DNA of 64,000 nt from Streptomyces sp. HB132 (lineage in GTDB: Bacteria > Actinomycetota > Actinomycetes > Streptomycetales > Streptomycetaceae): positions 62,001 to 126,000 of the forward strand of contig NZ_JAFBGA010000009.1 of assembly GCF_016909575.1 (NCBI RefSeq). The letters are read 5' to 3'. The stretch's first letter is position 1. Every line of letters starts with the position of its first letter. Under the pieces are notes generated by a model. The model was given only the letters and a program-made list of their open reading frames with translations, made no database searches and had not been told where the DNA came from. Shown here piece by piece: positions 9,227 through 16,622 of this stretch. A program made the translations under genes and the position numbers.

Positions 9227-9664
9227 ATGAGCCCGAACGACACCGAAGCGCAGCGCTACGAGATCTCCGACGACCCCTCGCGGCTCGATGCGGCCCGCAT
9301 TCACCGCTGGCTGTCCACGGACGCCTACTGGGCCCTTGGGCGCACCCGCGAACAGCAGGACCGGGCGATGGCGGGCTCACACAACTTCGCCGCCTACGAC
9401 GTGGTTTCGGGTGAACAGGCCGGCTACGCGCGCGTGGTCACCGACCGGGCCACCTTCGCGTGGGTGTGCGACGTCTACATCGACCGGGCCGCCCGCGGGC
9501 AGGGCCTCGGCACCCGGCTCGTCACGGCCGTACGTGACGAACTGGCCCCGCTGGGCGTCCGCAGGTTCCTGCTCGCCACCAAGGACGCCCACGGGGTGTA
9601 CGCGAAGCTCGGATTCACCCCGCTCGCCGAACCGGACATGTGGATGGTCCTCCAGAAGGGCTGA
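9227..9664 (+). CDS. GNAT-family N-acetyltransferase
   Basis: A 145-residue acetyltransferase that transfers acetyl from acetyl-CoA to an unknown amine. The acetyl-CoA pyrophosphate-binding loop is visible as RAARGQGLGTRLV (the Q/RxxGxG/A motif) after the beta-4 strand VCDVYID. The C-terminus (GVYAKLGFTPLAEPDMWM) has the usual beta-5 to beta-7 features. It starts 10 nt after the MocR gene and is probably co-transcribed with it. Confidence 0.9.
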   Translation: MSPNDTEAQRYEISDDPSRLDAARIHRWLSTDAYWALGRTREQQDRAMAGSHNFAAYDVVSGEQAGYARVVTDRATFAWVCDVYIDRAARGQGLGTRLVTAVRDELAPLGVRRFLLATKDAHGVYAKLGFTPLAEPDMWMVLQKG

Positions 9665-9717
9665 GGCCGGCGGGCGCCCTCTTGACCGGCGCGGCGCCCT
9701 GCCCCACGATCGCGCGC

Positions 9718-10293
9718 ATGAGTGTTCGGGTGTCTCTCGTCGCCACAGCACGAAGCTCCGCCCTCCTCGCCGAGCGTTTCGACGACGACCGGCCGCTCGA
9801 CCACGCCGGCCGGCGCGAGGTCCAGCTCGCCTCCCACGCCCTGGTGCGGCTCGGCGCCGCCGAGCTGCGCTACTGCTCGCCCACGCCGCGCAGCCGCGCC
9901 ACGGGCGACGCCCTCGGCTTCGCCCCGCTCGTCCAGCTCGCCCTGCGGGACTGCGACATGGGCCGCTGGCGGGGGCTGACCCTGTCCGAGGTCGCCGCCC
10001 GCGATCCGGCCGGTGTCGACGCCTGGCTCGCCGATCCGCGCTCCGCGCCGCACGGCGGCGAGTCCCTGCTCGCCTTCATATCCCGGGTGGGAGGCTGGCT
10101 CGACACCCGACCGGTCCGTGAGGGCGCGGTCGTCGCCGTCGCCGAACCCGCGGTCGTCCGCGCGGCCCTGGTGTACGCACTCAAGGCCCCGCCGTCGTCG
10201 TACTGGAACGTCGACGTCCGCCCGCTGTCCACCGTGACGATCACGGGCCGGCCCGGCCGGTGGAGCGTCAGCCTCGAATCCGCTCCGCACTGA
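9718..10293 (+). CDS. Histidine-phosphatase-fold protein without the catalytic histidines
   Basis: The 191-residue protein follows the phosphoglycerate-mutase/histidine-phosphatase layout: an N-terminal strand and loop, CSPTPRSRATGDAL, the MGRWRGLT and GGESLLAFISRV motifs and a C-terminal strand. The RHG motif is replaced by TARSS in SLVATARSSALL, and the second histidine position reads VAVAEPAVVRA. Neither phosphorylatable nor second histidine is present, so it is probably not a phosphatase and may bind a ligand. The ATG at 9718 starts the fold directly; an upstream in-frame start would overlap the GNAT gene. Confidence 0.75.
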   Translation: MSVRVSLVATARSSALLAERFDDDRPLDHAGRREVQLASHALVRLGAAELRYCSPTPRSRATGDALGFAPLVQLALRDCDMGRWRGLTLSEVAARDPAGVDAWLADPRSAPHGGESLLAFISRVGGWLDTRPVREGAVVAVAEPAVVRAALVYALKAPPSSYWNVDVRPLSTVTITGRPGRWSVSLESAPH

Positions 10294-10387
10294 CGGGGTC
10301 ACCCGGTCGAAGGAACGGGCCGTACAGCGTCTTCCCGCCGGTCCGACCAGTCGGTATGGTGCGTGGCACCGAGACGAGGAGAGATCC

Positions 10388-11551
10388 GTGCCGCAGATCC
10401 AAGGCCACTGTGACGACCGGTTCGCCGCGGTACGCGACGCGTTCGCGGCGAACTTCGCCGAGCGCGACGAGCTGGGCGCGGCGGTCACTGTCCTGCTCGA
10501 CGGCCGCCCCGTGGTGGATCTCTGGGGCGGCTGGGCCGACGGGGAGCGGACCCGGCCCTGGGAGCGGGACACCGTGGTCAACGTGTGGTCCACGACGAAG
10601 GGCCCCACCGCCCTCTGCGCCCACATCCTGGTCGACCGCGGCCTCCTGGACCTCGACGCCCCGGTGGCGGCGTACTGGCCCGAATTCGCCGCGGCGGGCA
10701 AGGAGTCCGTGCGCGTACGTCATCTGCTCTCGCACCGCTCGGGAGTCGCGGGCCTGCGCGATCCGCACACCCTGGCCGAACTCTACGACTGGGAGGTGAC
10801 CACGGCCCGCCTCGCCGCCACCGAGCCCTGGTGGGAGCCGGGCACCCGCTCCGGCTACCACGCGATCTCGTACGGCTTCCTGGTCGGCGAGGTCGTCCGC
10901 CGGATCACCGGCCTGCTGCCCGGGGAGTTCCTTCGCCGGGAGATCACCGGGCCGCTCGGCATCGACTTCAGCGTGGGCCTCCCGGAGAAGGACGTGGACC
11001 GGGTCGCCGAGCTCGTCCAGCCGAAGGACGTCTCCCGCGAGCAGGCAGCGCTCTTCGCCCTGATGGAACCGGTGGCCATCGCCTCGCTGCTCAACCCCGG
11101 CACGGGCACGGCCGCCGCGAACACCCCGGAATGGCGGGCCGCCGAGATCCCCGCCGCCAACGGCCACGGCACCGCCCGCGCGGTCGCCGCCCTGTACGGC
11201 ATCCTCGCCGGGCGCGGCATGCTCGACGGCAGGCGGATCCTGTCCGAGGAGGCGGCCGAGCGGGTCCGCGAGGGGCAGGGCAGCTGCCGCGACCTGGTAC
11301 TGGGAGCGGGCTTCGCCCATGAGACCGAGCTGGGTCTCGGCCTCTGGCTGAGCGGCGCGAACGGCTCGTACGGCCCCAACCCGCGTGCCGTCGGCCACGA
11401 CGGGGCGGGCGGCTCCTGCGGCCTCGCGGACCCGGAGGCCGGGATCGCGCTCGGCTACGTCATGAACCGCATGGGCCCGGACATCGCCGACGACCCACGC
11501 AAGATGGCGCTGGTCGACGCGGTGTACGGGGCTCTCCCGGCGGCTCAGTAA
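10388..11551 (+). CDS. Serine hydrolase, beta-lactamase / EstB-like esterase family
   Basis: A 387-residue protein of the penicillin-binding-protein-like fold. The nucleophile motif SxxK is STTK (Ser68, Lys71), and the second motif appears as the Tyr in SGYHAISYG. No signal peptide is seen, so it is probably a cytoplasmic esterase or peptidase rather than a secreted beta-lactamase. The GTG start is preceded by GAGGAGAG. The stop overlaps the end of the convergent response-regulator remnant by a few bases. Confidence 0.9.
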   Translation: MPQIQGHCDDRFAAVRDAFAANFAERDELGAAVTVLLDGRPVVDLWGGWADGERTRPWERDTVVNVWSTTKGPTALCAHILVDRGLLDLDAPVAAYWPEFAAAGKESVRVRHLLSHRSGVAGLRDPHTLAELYDWEVTTARLAATEPWWEPGTRSGYHAISYGFLVGEVVRRITGLLPGEFLRREITGPLGIDFSVGLPEKDVDRVAELVQPKDVSREQAALFALMEPVAIASLLNPGTGTAAANTPEWRAAEIPAANGHGTARAVAALYGILAGRGMLDGRRILSEEAAERVREGQGSCRDLVLGAGFAHETELGLGLWLSGANGSYGPNPRAVGHDGAGGSCGLADPEAGIALGYVMNRMGPDIADDPRKMALVDAVYGALPAAQ

Positions 11552-11904
11552 CCGGTCGGGCGCACGAGACCCGACTCGTACGCGTACACCGCTGCCTGGG
11601 TCCGGTCCCGCAGGCCCAGCTTCACCAGAATCCGGCTCACATGGGTCTTCACGGTCTGCTCCGCCACCACCAGACGGTCCGCGATCTCCGCGTTCGACAG
11701 GCCCTGCGCGATCAGCGAGAGCACTTCGGTCTCGCGTTCCGTCAGATCGCCCGTCCGCGCCCTGCCGGGTGCGCGGGGACCGGAGCTGACCCGGGAGAAC
11801 TCGGCTTTCAGGCGCTTGGTGATGTTCGGGGCGAGCAGGGCGTCACAGGCCGCCACCACCCGCACGGCCTGTGCGAGTTCGGCGGCGGAGGCGTCCTGTG
11901 ATTC
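11545..11904 (-). pseudogene. Response-regulator C-terminal remnant (NarL/LuxR HTH), receiver domain lost
   Basis: The remnant encodes a complete LuxR-type HTH (LTERETEVLSLIAQGLSNAE, then IADRLVVAEQTVKTHVSRIL) and the linker normally joining it to the receiver domain (DASAAELAQAVRVVAACDAL). Homology to a normal response regulator stops at about 11895, after which the frame reads ESQ and meets the TGA at 11905-11907, which is the stop codon of the neighbouring cassette gene. The phosphoacceptor domain is absent. A GTG at 11865 could give a free HTH protein, but a broken gene is the simpler reading. Confidence 0.75.
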
Positions 11905-12180
11905 TCAGTGCTCCCGCGCGTAGGTCACGACCCACGCGACGGCGAGAGCGAGCCCGAGAATCCCGATGCCGAAGATACCGAGAGTCGTCCCGATCCCCTT
12001 CCCGTCCAGCGCAGCACGCACTCCGCCGCCGAGCCCGCCGACCGACATGCACAGACCGAGGACGAACGCCCGCGAACTCCGGGGGCGCAGCAGGTGTCCC
12101 GCGCTCGGACGTCGGCGTCCGGGCTGCGGCGGACCTGCGCGACGGCGGCCGGAGGGCGGTGTGCCCGGAAGGTTCTTCAT
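11905..12180 (-). CDS. Small membrane protein, third gene of the WXG-like cassette
   Basis: A 91-residue protein with a basic, proline-rich N-terminal region (residues 1-35) and two hydrophobic segments: about 37-57 (AFVLGLCMSVGGLGGGV) and about 63-87 (TLGIFGIGILGLALAVAWVV). No family is recognised. Its ATG overlaps the stop of the preceding gene by 4 bp, so it is translationally coupled to it. Its own stop is immediately followed, in the same frame, by the response-regulator remnant. It may anchor, transport or neutralise the upstream product, but nothing in the sequence fixes the role. Confidence 0.7.
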   Translation of the reverse strand: MKNLPGTPPSGRRRAGPPQPGRRRPSAGHLLRPRSSRAFVLGLCMSVGGLGGGVRAALDGKGIGTTLGIFGIGILGLALAVAWVVTYAREH

Positions 12181-13127
12181 CGATACCTCACCTTTCCCAG
12201 TGCTGCAGGAGCATCCACATACGTGTCTTCAGGGCCCTTCTTCGACGGGGTGTAGGCGAAGTCGACCACTGTCGCCACCACGGCGACGGGCGCGCCGAAG
12301 ATCTTCCCTCCGAACCTGCCGACCGTGTTCAGCGCTGTGGGCCGGTGGTGCTTGCCCCTGACGTCACTCAGCAGCGAACCCTTCTCCAGGTGCTTGCTTG
12401 CCTCACCGGCAGCGTAGGCGGGTGTGCCGCCGAGGAATCCCTGTACAGCGCCGTTGAGGTCTCCGCGTAGGAGCGCCTCGCCGCCCATCCAGGAGCGGTA
12501 GCTGAGAAATTCAGCGACGGGCTTCACGGTGCCGCTGCCCCATTTTTCGGGGGGCACATACTCGGCTACGTCCAGTTTCGTCTGGGCGGCCTGCTCCTCG
12601 AGCGTCTTCGCGTCCTTCAAGGAGCCGTAGTGCACGGAGCTGAACTGGTGCGGGTCCTGGGTGAGGGCCGCGAGCCCTCCGGTGCAGAGGGCATCCGCGT
12701 CCGCCGCGCGCTGGAGTATGGCCTCCATCCGTTTGACGAGTGTGTCGACGTCGCTTCTGCCGGGATCGGAGCTCTCCAGATGGATGACGACCCCGTACGG
12801 GTCGATTTTGAGGCCGTAGGGCGGGTTCTCGTAAATTTCGACGAGCTCGGCCTTGGCCCTGGCCAACTCGCTGCAGGCGTCCTTGAGCAGGTTGGTGATG
12901 CTTTCGGCCTGGGGCACCGCATCTTGGAACTCGCCCGCTGTCCTCGTGACGAACGGCTTGGTGACGCCGGCGTTCTCGCCCTTCCAGGCCGTCCCTTGCG
13001 CATAGGCGCTCATGTCCCCCGCGTCCTTGGCGAGTTCCCGCAGCTTCTTGGACATGACGACCCAGTCGTCGATCGCCGAGTCGAGCGGCTTCGTTCGCAG
13101 ATTCAGAAGATGCTGGAAAACCAGCAT
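12177..13127 (-). CDS. WXG-like helical protein, candidate secreted effector (cassette gene 2)
   Basis: The 316-residue protein has an N-terminal helical region with a W-x-G tripeptide (TAWKGENAG, Trp48) between two long helices, as in WXG100/LXG-type substrates. A second helical block follows (LKDACSELARAKAELVEIYE, ILQRAADADALCTGG). The remainder has no recognised domain. One glycine/alanine-rich hydrophobic segment (IFGAPVAVVATVVDFAY) lies near the C-terminus. No signal peptide is present. The ATG at 13127 has GAGGT upstream; earlier in-frame codons lack support. The gene is the middle of a three-gene unit. A link to type VII secretion is inference from the motif only. Confidence 0.65.
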   Translation of the reverse strand: MLVFQHLLNLRTKPLDSAIDDWVVMSKKLRELAKDAGDMSAYAQGTAWKGENAGVTKPFVTRTAGEFQDAVPQAESITNLLKDACSELARAKAELVEIYENPPYGLKIDPYGVVIHLESSDPGRSDVDTLVKRMEAILQRAADADALCTGGLAALTQDPHQFSSVHYGSLKDAKTLEEQAAQTKLDVAEYVPPEKWGSGTVKPVAEFLSYRSWMGGEALLRGDLNGAVQGFLGGTPAYAAGEASKHLEKGSLLSDVRGKHHRPTALNTVGRFGGKIFGAPVAVVATVVDFAYTPSKKGPEDTYVDAPAALGKVRYR

Positions 13128-13170
13128 CGGGCACCTCGCCTGGATGAAGAAGAAGGAGGACAGGAACAGA

Positions 13171-13647
13171 TCACATGACCGGGCCCTGTGGCCCCGGCAC
13201 CGAAGGCCTTGAGCTCTCGTCGGGAACGTCGTAGTAGTCGGAGATCTTTGATGCGCTGACCTGGGTGGCGACCCACTCGTCGTCCTTCTTCTTCGACGCC
13301 TTGGTGTAGTCGAGATGATTGGAGATGTGTGCGCAGGCATCGACGAGCGCTCCCACCTGTTTCGCCCACGCCGTGGATGCGGAAGTCAGCGCCTTGCCCA
13401 TCTCGAACCCGTCCGACGTCAGACTCGTGCCCGCGGCCTTGCTTGTGGTCCGGGCGTGCTTGCCGTCAGCTTTCAGGTTGCTGTGCAGCCGGTACGCGAA
13501 ATGGCCGATTTTCCCCAGTTCGTCGTCGTGGACGACGAGATCCGCGCCGGTGGGCGACGCGTCCGGATCCCTCGTCGGCGCACCGTTGAGCTGCATTCGT
13601 GTGGCGGCCTCCGCCTTGAGACCGGCCCACTCCTCTTCGAAAGACAT
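13171..13647 (-). CDS. Small helical ESAT-6-like protein (cassette gene 1)
   Basis: A 158-residue, mostly helical protein rich in Lys, Ser and Ala with no recognised family. The region LGKIGHFAYRLHSNLKADGK to ALTSASTAWAKQVGALVDAC reads like a helix-turn-helix hairpin of WXG100 size, and the tail (VSASKISDYYDV, then proline-rich) is probably flexible. GGGGGGG precedes the ATG. It is the first gene of the cassette, 43 bp upstream of gene 2, and may be a chaperone or partner of that protein. Function unknown. Confidence 0.65.
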   Translation of the reverse strand: MSFEEEWAGLKAEAATRMQLNGAPTRDPDASPTGADLVVHDDELGKIGHFAYRLHSNLKADGKHARTTSKAAGTSLTSDGFEMGKALTSASTAWAKQVGALVDACAHISNHLDYTKASKKKDDEWVATQVSASKISDYYDVPDESSRPSVPGPQGPVM

Positions 13648-13949
13648 GTCCCCCCCCAGCGATCGTGGTGACGAATGCGACAGTCGTACAGAGTTCGATT
13701 ATTGACGATCTCTTAGCGGCACTACACGGTGGGGTCAGGACAGTCACGCCGCCTGAGTGCTGCCGGACGTCTGCGGGCTTGGGCGCGCCAGGCGGGGTAA
13801 ACAAGAAGGCGGACGCCCGTACGGCGGCCGAGCGGCGCCAGACACAAGGCGGTGGCGCGGGCCCTCGACCCGCTCCCTTGACCGCACCATCTCTGTCTCC
13901 GTCGTCTTCACCGGCGGTGTGCGCAGCCGCTCCAGGTGATCAGCCCCGC

Positions 13950-14146
13950 CCGGCGGGCGTCACTCAGCTCCACGCCGAGGGCCACGACATCAGGGAAGAG
14001 GACGTCGCCCACCTCTCCCCACTGAAGGACCGCCAGATCAACTTTCTGGCCGCTACCTGTTCGAGATCAAGGCCGGCGGACCCGGTCAGGGACTGAGCAC
14101 TTCCCGGTGCCCGGATCCCGTCGAGGACGACGAGGGGAACGACTGA
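13950..14146 (+). pseudogene. Frameshifted C-terminal relic of a Tn3-family transposase
   Basis: Translation from 13959 gives VTQLHAEGHDIREEDVAHLS and then PLKDRQINFL, the typical C-terminal segment of Tn3-family transposases of actinomycetes. At about 14048 one base appears to be lost. In the +1-shifted frame the family ending resumes as GRYLFEIKAGG and runs to TGA at 14144-14146. The catalytic DDE core is absent. No convincing transposase sequence or inverted repeat was seen in 13648-13950, so only a fragment survives beside the WXG-like cassette. The gap 13648-14282 holds nothing else I can support. Confidence 0.65.
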
Positions 14147-14282
14147 ACCAGCCCGCGACGTGCGGTGGATAGGTGGCACGTACCAGCCGAGCTGTCAGAA
14201 CGGTGGTTCGGTCGGCGTCCCGCTCAGGAGTGCACCTGGCGCGTAGCTCCGAAGTACTACGGGTAGGGGCGGCCCCGGCCCG

Positions 14283-15056
14283 CTACGGCCGGCGGCGGGG
14301 CTTTCCGCGCTTGGCGCCGCCCTTGGGGTTCTTCGCGCCGCCCGAACCGCCGGAGCCGCCCCGGGACGTCTTGCCCGCCGCGGGCTTGCGCGGGGCACCG
14401 CTCTTCCCGTCGGTGCGCTTCGCCTTGGGCTGCGGCGGCGTCGGCGGACGGCCGCGGGTGCTGTTGACCGTCCGCCCGCGGACGATCCCGATGAACTCCT
14501 CCACCAGGTCGGTGGTCTCCTCCTCCGGCCACGACAGGGCGATCCGCGACTCGGGGACGCCGGTCAGCGGGCGGTAGGTGAGGTCCTTGCGGTGGTACAG
14601 GCGGGCCAGCGACTGCGGGACGACGAGCAGCCCCACCCCTGCCGCCACCAGTTCGACGGCGTCCTCGGTCGTCGCGGGCCGCTCGAAGGCGGGACGGCCC
14701 GGCGGACGTTCCCAATCGAGGGTGTCGTCGAGGGGATGCAGCACGATCTCGTCGGCGAGATCCTCCACCGACATCTCCTCGACGGCGACCGCGGCGTGGT
14801 CCTTGGGGATCACGACGACCGTCGTCTCCGTGTAGAGAGGGATCGCGCTGAGGTCCGTGCGGTCGACGGGCAGCCGTACGAAACCGGCGTCCGCACCACC
14901 GTCGCGCAGCAGAGCGGCCGCGTCGGCCGCGGGTACGCCGACGAGGGTCAGCGGGGTGCCGGGCAGCCGCTCGTTCCAGATCCGCACCCACTTGGTCGGG
15001 GTCACGCCCGGGACGTAGGCGAGCCGGAACGCAGGGGGTACTTCCGAGCCTGTCAC
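14283..15056 (-). CDS. LysR-type effector-binding domain protein without HTH, basic C-terminal tail
   Basis: The 257-residue protein corresponds to the periplasmic-binding-like co-inducer domain of LysR regulators (FRLAYVPGVTPTKWVRIWNE to RIALSWPEEETTDLVEEFIG, about residues 9-200) and has no N-terminal winged helix. After residue 200 comes a ~57-residue Lys/Arg/Gly/Pro-rich tail including TRGRPPTPP, an AT-hook-like GRP core, and SGGSGGAKNPKGGAKRGK. It may bind DNA through the tail, or act as a ligand sensor with another partner. The GTG start faces the divergent DUF5997 gene 58 bp away. Confidence 0.8.
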   Translation of the reverse strand: MTGSEVPPAFRLAYVPGVTPTKWVRIWNERLPGTPLTLVGVPAADAAALLRDGGADAGFVRLPVDRTDLSAIPLYTETTVVVIPKDHAAVAVEEMSVEDLADEIVLHPLDDTLDWERPPGRPAFERPATTEDAVELVAAGVGLLVVPQSLARLYHRKDLTYRPLTGVPESRIALSWPEEETTDLVEEFIGIVRGRTVNSTRGRPPTPPQPKAKRTDGKSGAPRKPAAGKTSRGGSGGSGGAKNPKGGAKRGKPRRRP

Positions 15057-15114
15057 CCCGCCAGGTTACCGGCCGTGGTCGGAGGCGCCGCACATGCTCG
15101 ATACCCTGGACACC

Positions 15115-15516
15115 ATGACGTCGCACCAGACCACCCAGACGATGAAGCCCGCCACCGCGGCGAAGAAGCTGGGTGTGTACCTCGAAGCCACCCCCGCCGA
15201 GTTCCAGGAGGGCGTCGTCTCGCGCGCCGAGCTGAACGCGCTGCAGACCGACCCGCCCGAGTGGCTGCAGGAGCTGCGCCGCAACGGCCCGCACCCCCGG
15301 CCGGTGGTCGCCTCGAAGCTGGGCGTCTCCATCGCCGGTCTCGCGCGCGGCGGTGTCACGGATGCCCTCACCACCGAGCAGATCGACGCCCTGAAGCAGG
15401 ACGCCCCCGAGTGGCTGCAGAAGGAGCGTGCCACCCAGGCCGAGGTCCGCAAGGAAGCGGTGCGCATCAAGGAGCGCGACGCGGCCCGGGCCGCCGAGCG
15501 GACCGACCGCGACTGA
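15115..15516 (+). CDS. DUF5997 family protein
   Basis: A 133-residue protein recognised as DUF5997 by MKPATAAKKLGVYLEATPAE. It contains two copies of a short EWLQ element (DPPEWLQELRRNGPHPRPVV and DAPEWLQKERATQAE), suggesting an internal helical duplication. Function is unknown. It is divergent from the HTH-less LysR-like gene, so the two may be functionally paired. A GATACC -10-like hexamer at 15100-15105 ends 9 nt before the ATG, so the leader is very short or absent. Confidence 0.85.
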   Translation: MTSHQTTQTMKPATAAKKLGVYLEATPAEFQEGVVSRAELNALQTDPPEWLQELRRNGPHPRPVVASKLGVSIAGLARGGVTDALTTEQIDALKQDAPEWLQKERATQAEVRKEAVRIKERDAARAAERTDRD

Positions 15517-15518
15517 CG

Positions 15519-15865
15519 TGCCCGCCGGCGACGGCCGGTTCGCAGTGGCAGCGGGGGCGGCCCCGGGCGGTGGAGGCGCTTTTGGCCACCGGCGCCGATC
15601 CGGGCACACCCGGCGAGGACGGACCGCCGGTGCTCTGCGCGGCCGTCGCCTCGTACGGCGTACCCGTGGCAGCGGCCCTGGGGGCCGCGGGAGCCACTCC
15701 GTACCGCCGCAGGTTGCCCGACGGGGCCCACGACGCTGCTGAGGGCGATCGGCTCCGGCTGCGTTCGCCGGGGCCTGGCCGCACGAGCGGCGGGCGCTGG
15801 AGATCTTCCTTCCCGGGCCTCCGGGGAGAAGGACCCGGTGGTGCTCGGACGGAACCGGGCGGGCG
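15519..15865 (+). pseudogene. Ankyrin-repeat protein pseudogene with frameshifts
   Basis: In one frame 15540-15728 reads QWQRGRPRAVEALLATGADP, then PVLCAAVASYGVPVAAAL and RRRLPDGA, which is ankyrin-like. At about 15728 an extra C moves the repeat into the next frame, where it continues TTLLRAIGSGCVRRGLAARA. A further shift near the 5' end separates the plausible GTG start (VPAGDG) from the repeat frame. No intact reading frame covers the element, so it is a decayed gene that probably followed the DUF5997 gene. Confidence 0.6.
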
Positions 15866-15881
15866 ACCGGTGACGGCCGCT

Positions 15882-16514
15882 CTATTCGCCCGTGTAGAAC
15901 GCGATCGTCGCCACCGTCGTAGCGGTCACGGTCTCCGGGTCCGCGCCGGAAGCGGCGAACGCGCGTCCCCACTCCTCTCCCGAGCGTGCCACGAAGGCCT
16001 TCGCCTCGGGGGAGGTCTGCCACTCCACGGCGTCCCCCGGGCTGATCCCGCCGCCCGTCAGGTGCCAGCCGAGCCCCAGCAGCGCCAGGTCCCAGCCGAT
16101 TCCGACCGCGCCCGGACCGTACTGGCTCCGGAACTCCTCCGGAACCACGGACACGTGCTCGAGCTCGAACACCGTCCCGCCGGTGGCCTCCGGTGCGAGC
16201 CGCACCTCGACCTCGCTGAAGCCGGGGTCGGGCCCGGCCAGCCAGGACACACGGAGCCGCTCCGCGGGCACGCACTCCAGGATCTCGCCCCCGGCGTTCC
16301 CCTCCAGCTGGTAATTCCCGCCGGCCCGGAAGTCGCCGGTCACCGGGAGGAACCACCGGGCGATCCGTTCCGGCGAGGTCACCGCGCTCCAGACCTCGGC
16401 GGCACCGGCGTCGAAGGTGCGACGCAACAGCACCGTGCCGGCGTCCTCGGTCGCCACCCGGCGCGTGCCGACCTCCCGGTGCACCCGGCCGATCTCCTCG
16501 ATGATCTCGCTCAT
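15882..16514 (-). CDS. SRPBCC / AHSA1-like domain protein
   Basis: A 210-residue protein whose central part is an Aha1-type START-like fold: LLRRTFDAGAAEVWSAVTSP, ERIARWFLPV, GDFRAGGNYQLEGNAGGEIL and the C-terminal WGRAFAASGA helix. Such proteins bind hydrophobic ligands or serve as stress-linked accessory proteins and are often paired with an ArsR regulator, which is not seen here. The ATG has GAGCGGG upstream. The cellular role is unknown. Confidence 0.85.
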   Translation of the reverse strand: MSEIIEEIGRVHREVGTRRVATEDAGTVLLRRTFDAGAAEVWSAVTSPERIARWFLPVTGDFRAGGNYQLEGNAGGEILECVPAERLRVSWLAGPDPGFSEVEVRLAPEATGGTVFELEHVSVVPEEFRSQYGPGAVGIGWDLALLGLGWHLTGGGISPGDAVEWQTSPEAKAFVARSGEEWGRAFAASGADPETVTATTVATIAFYTGE

Positions 16515-16622
16515 GCCCGCTCATCCCACTTCCGCGTGTCCGCGCTCGCGCCGCATTTCGTCGGCCCTCCAGGCCATGTAACCGAATATCCGCCGCACCC
16601 GCCTGTGCGGGCGCCGCGCGAC

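Noticed and set aside
13665-14096. 143-codon plus-strand frame as an intact gene
   Set aside because: Only the part after 13950 has recognisable (Tn3) similarity, and it is interrupted at 14048; the first half is low-information sequence.
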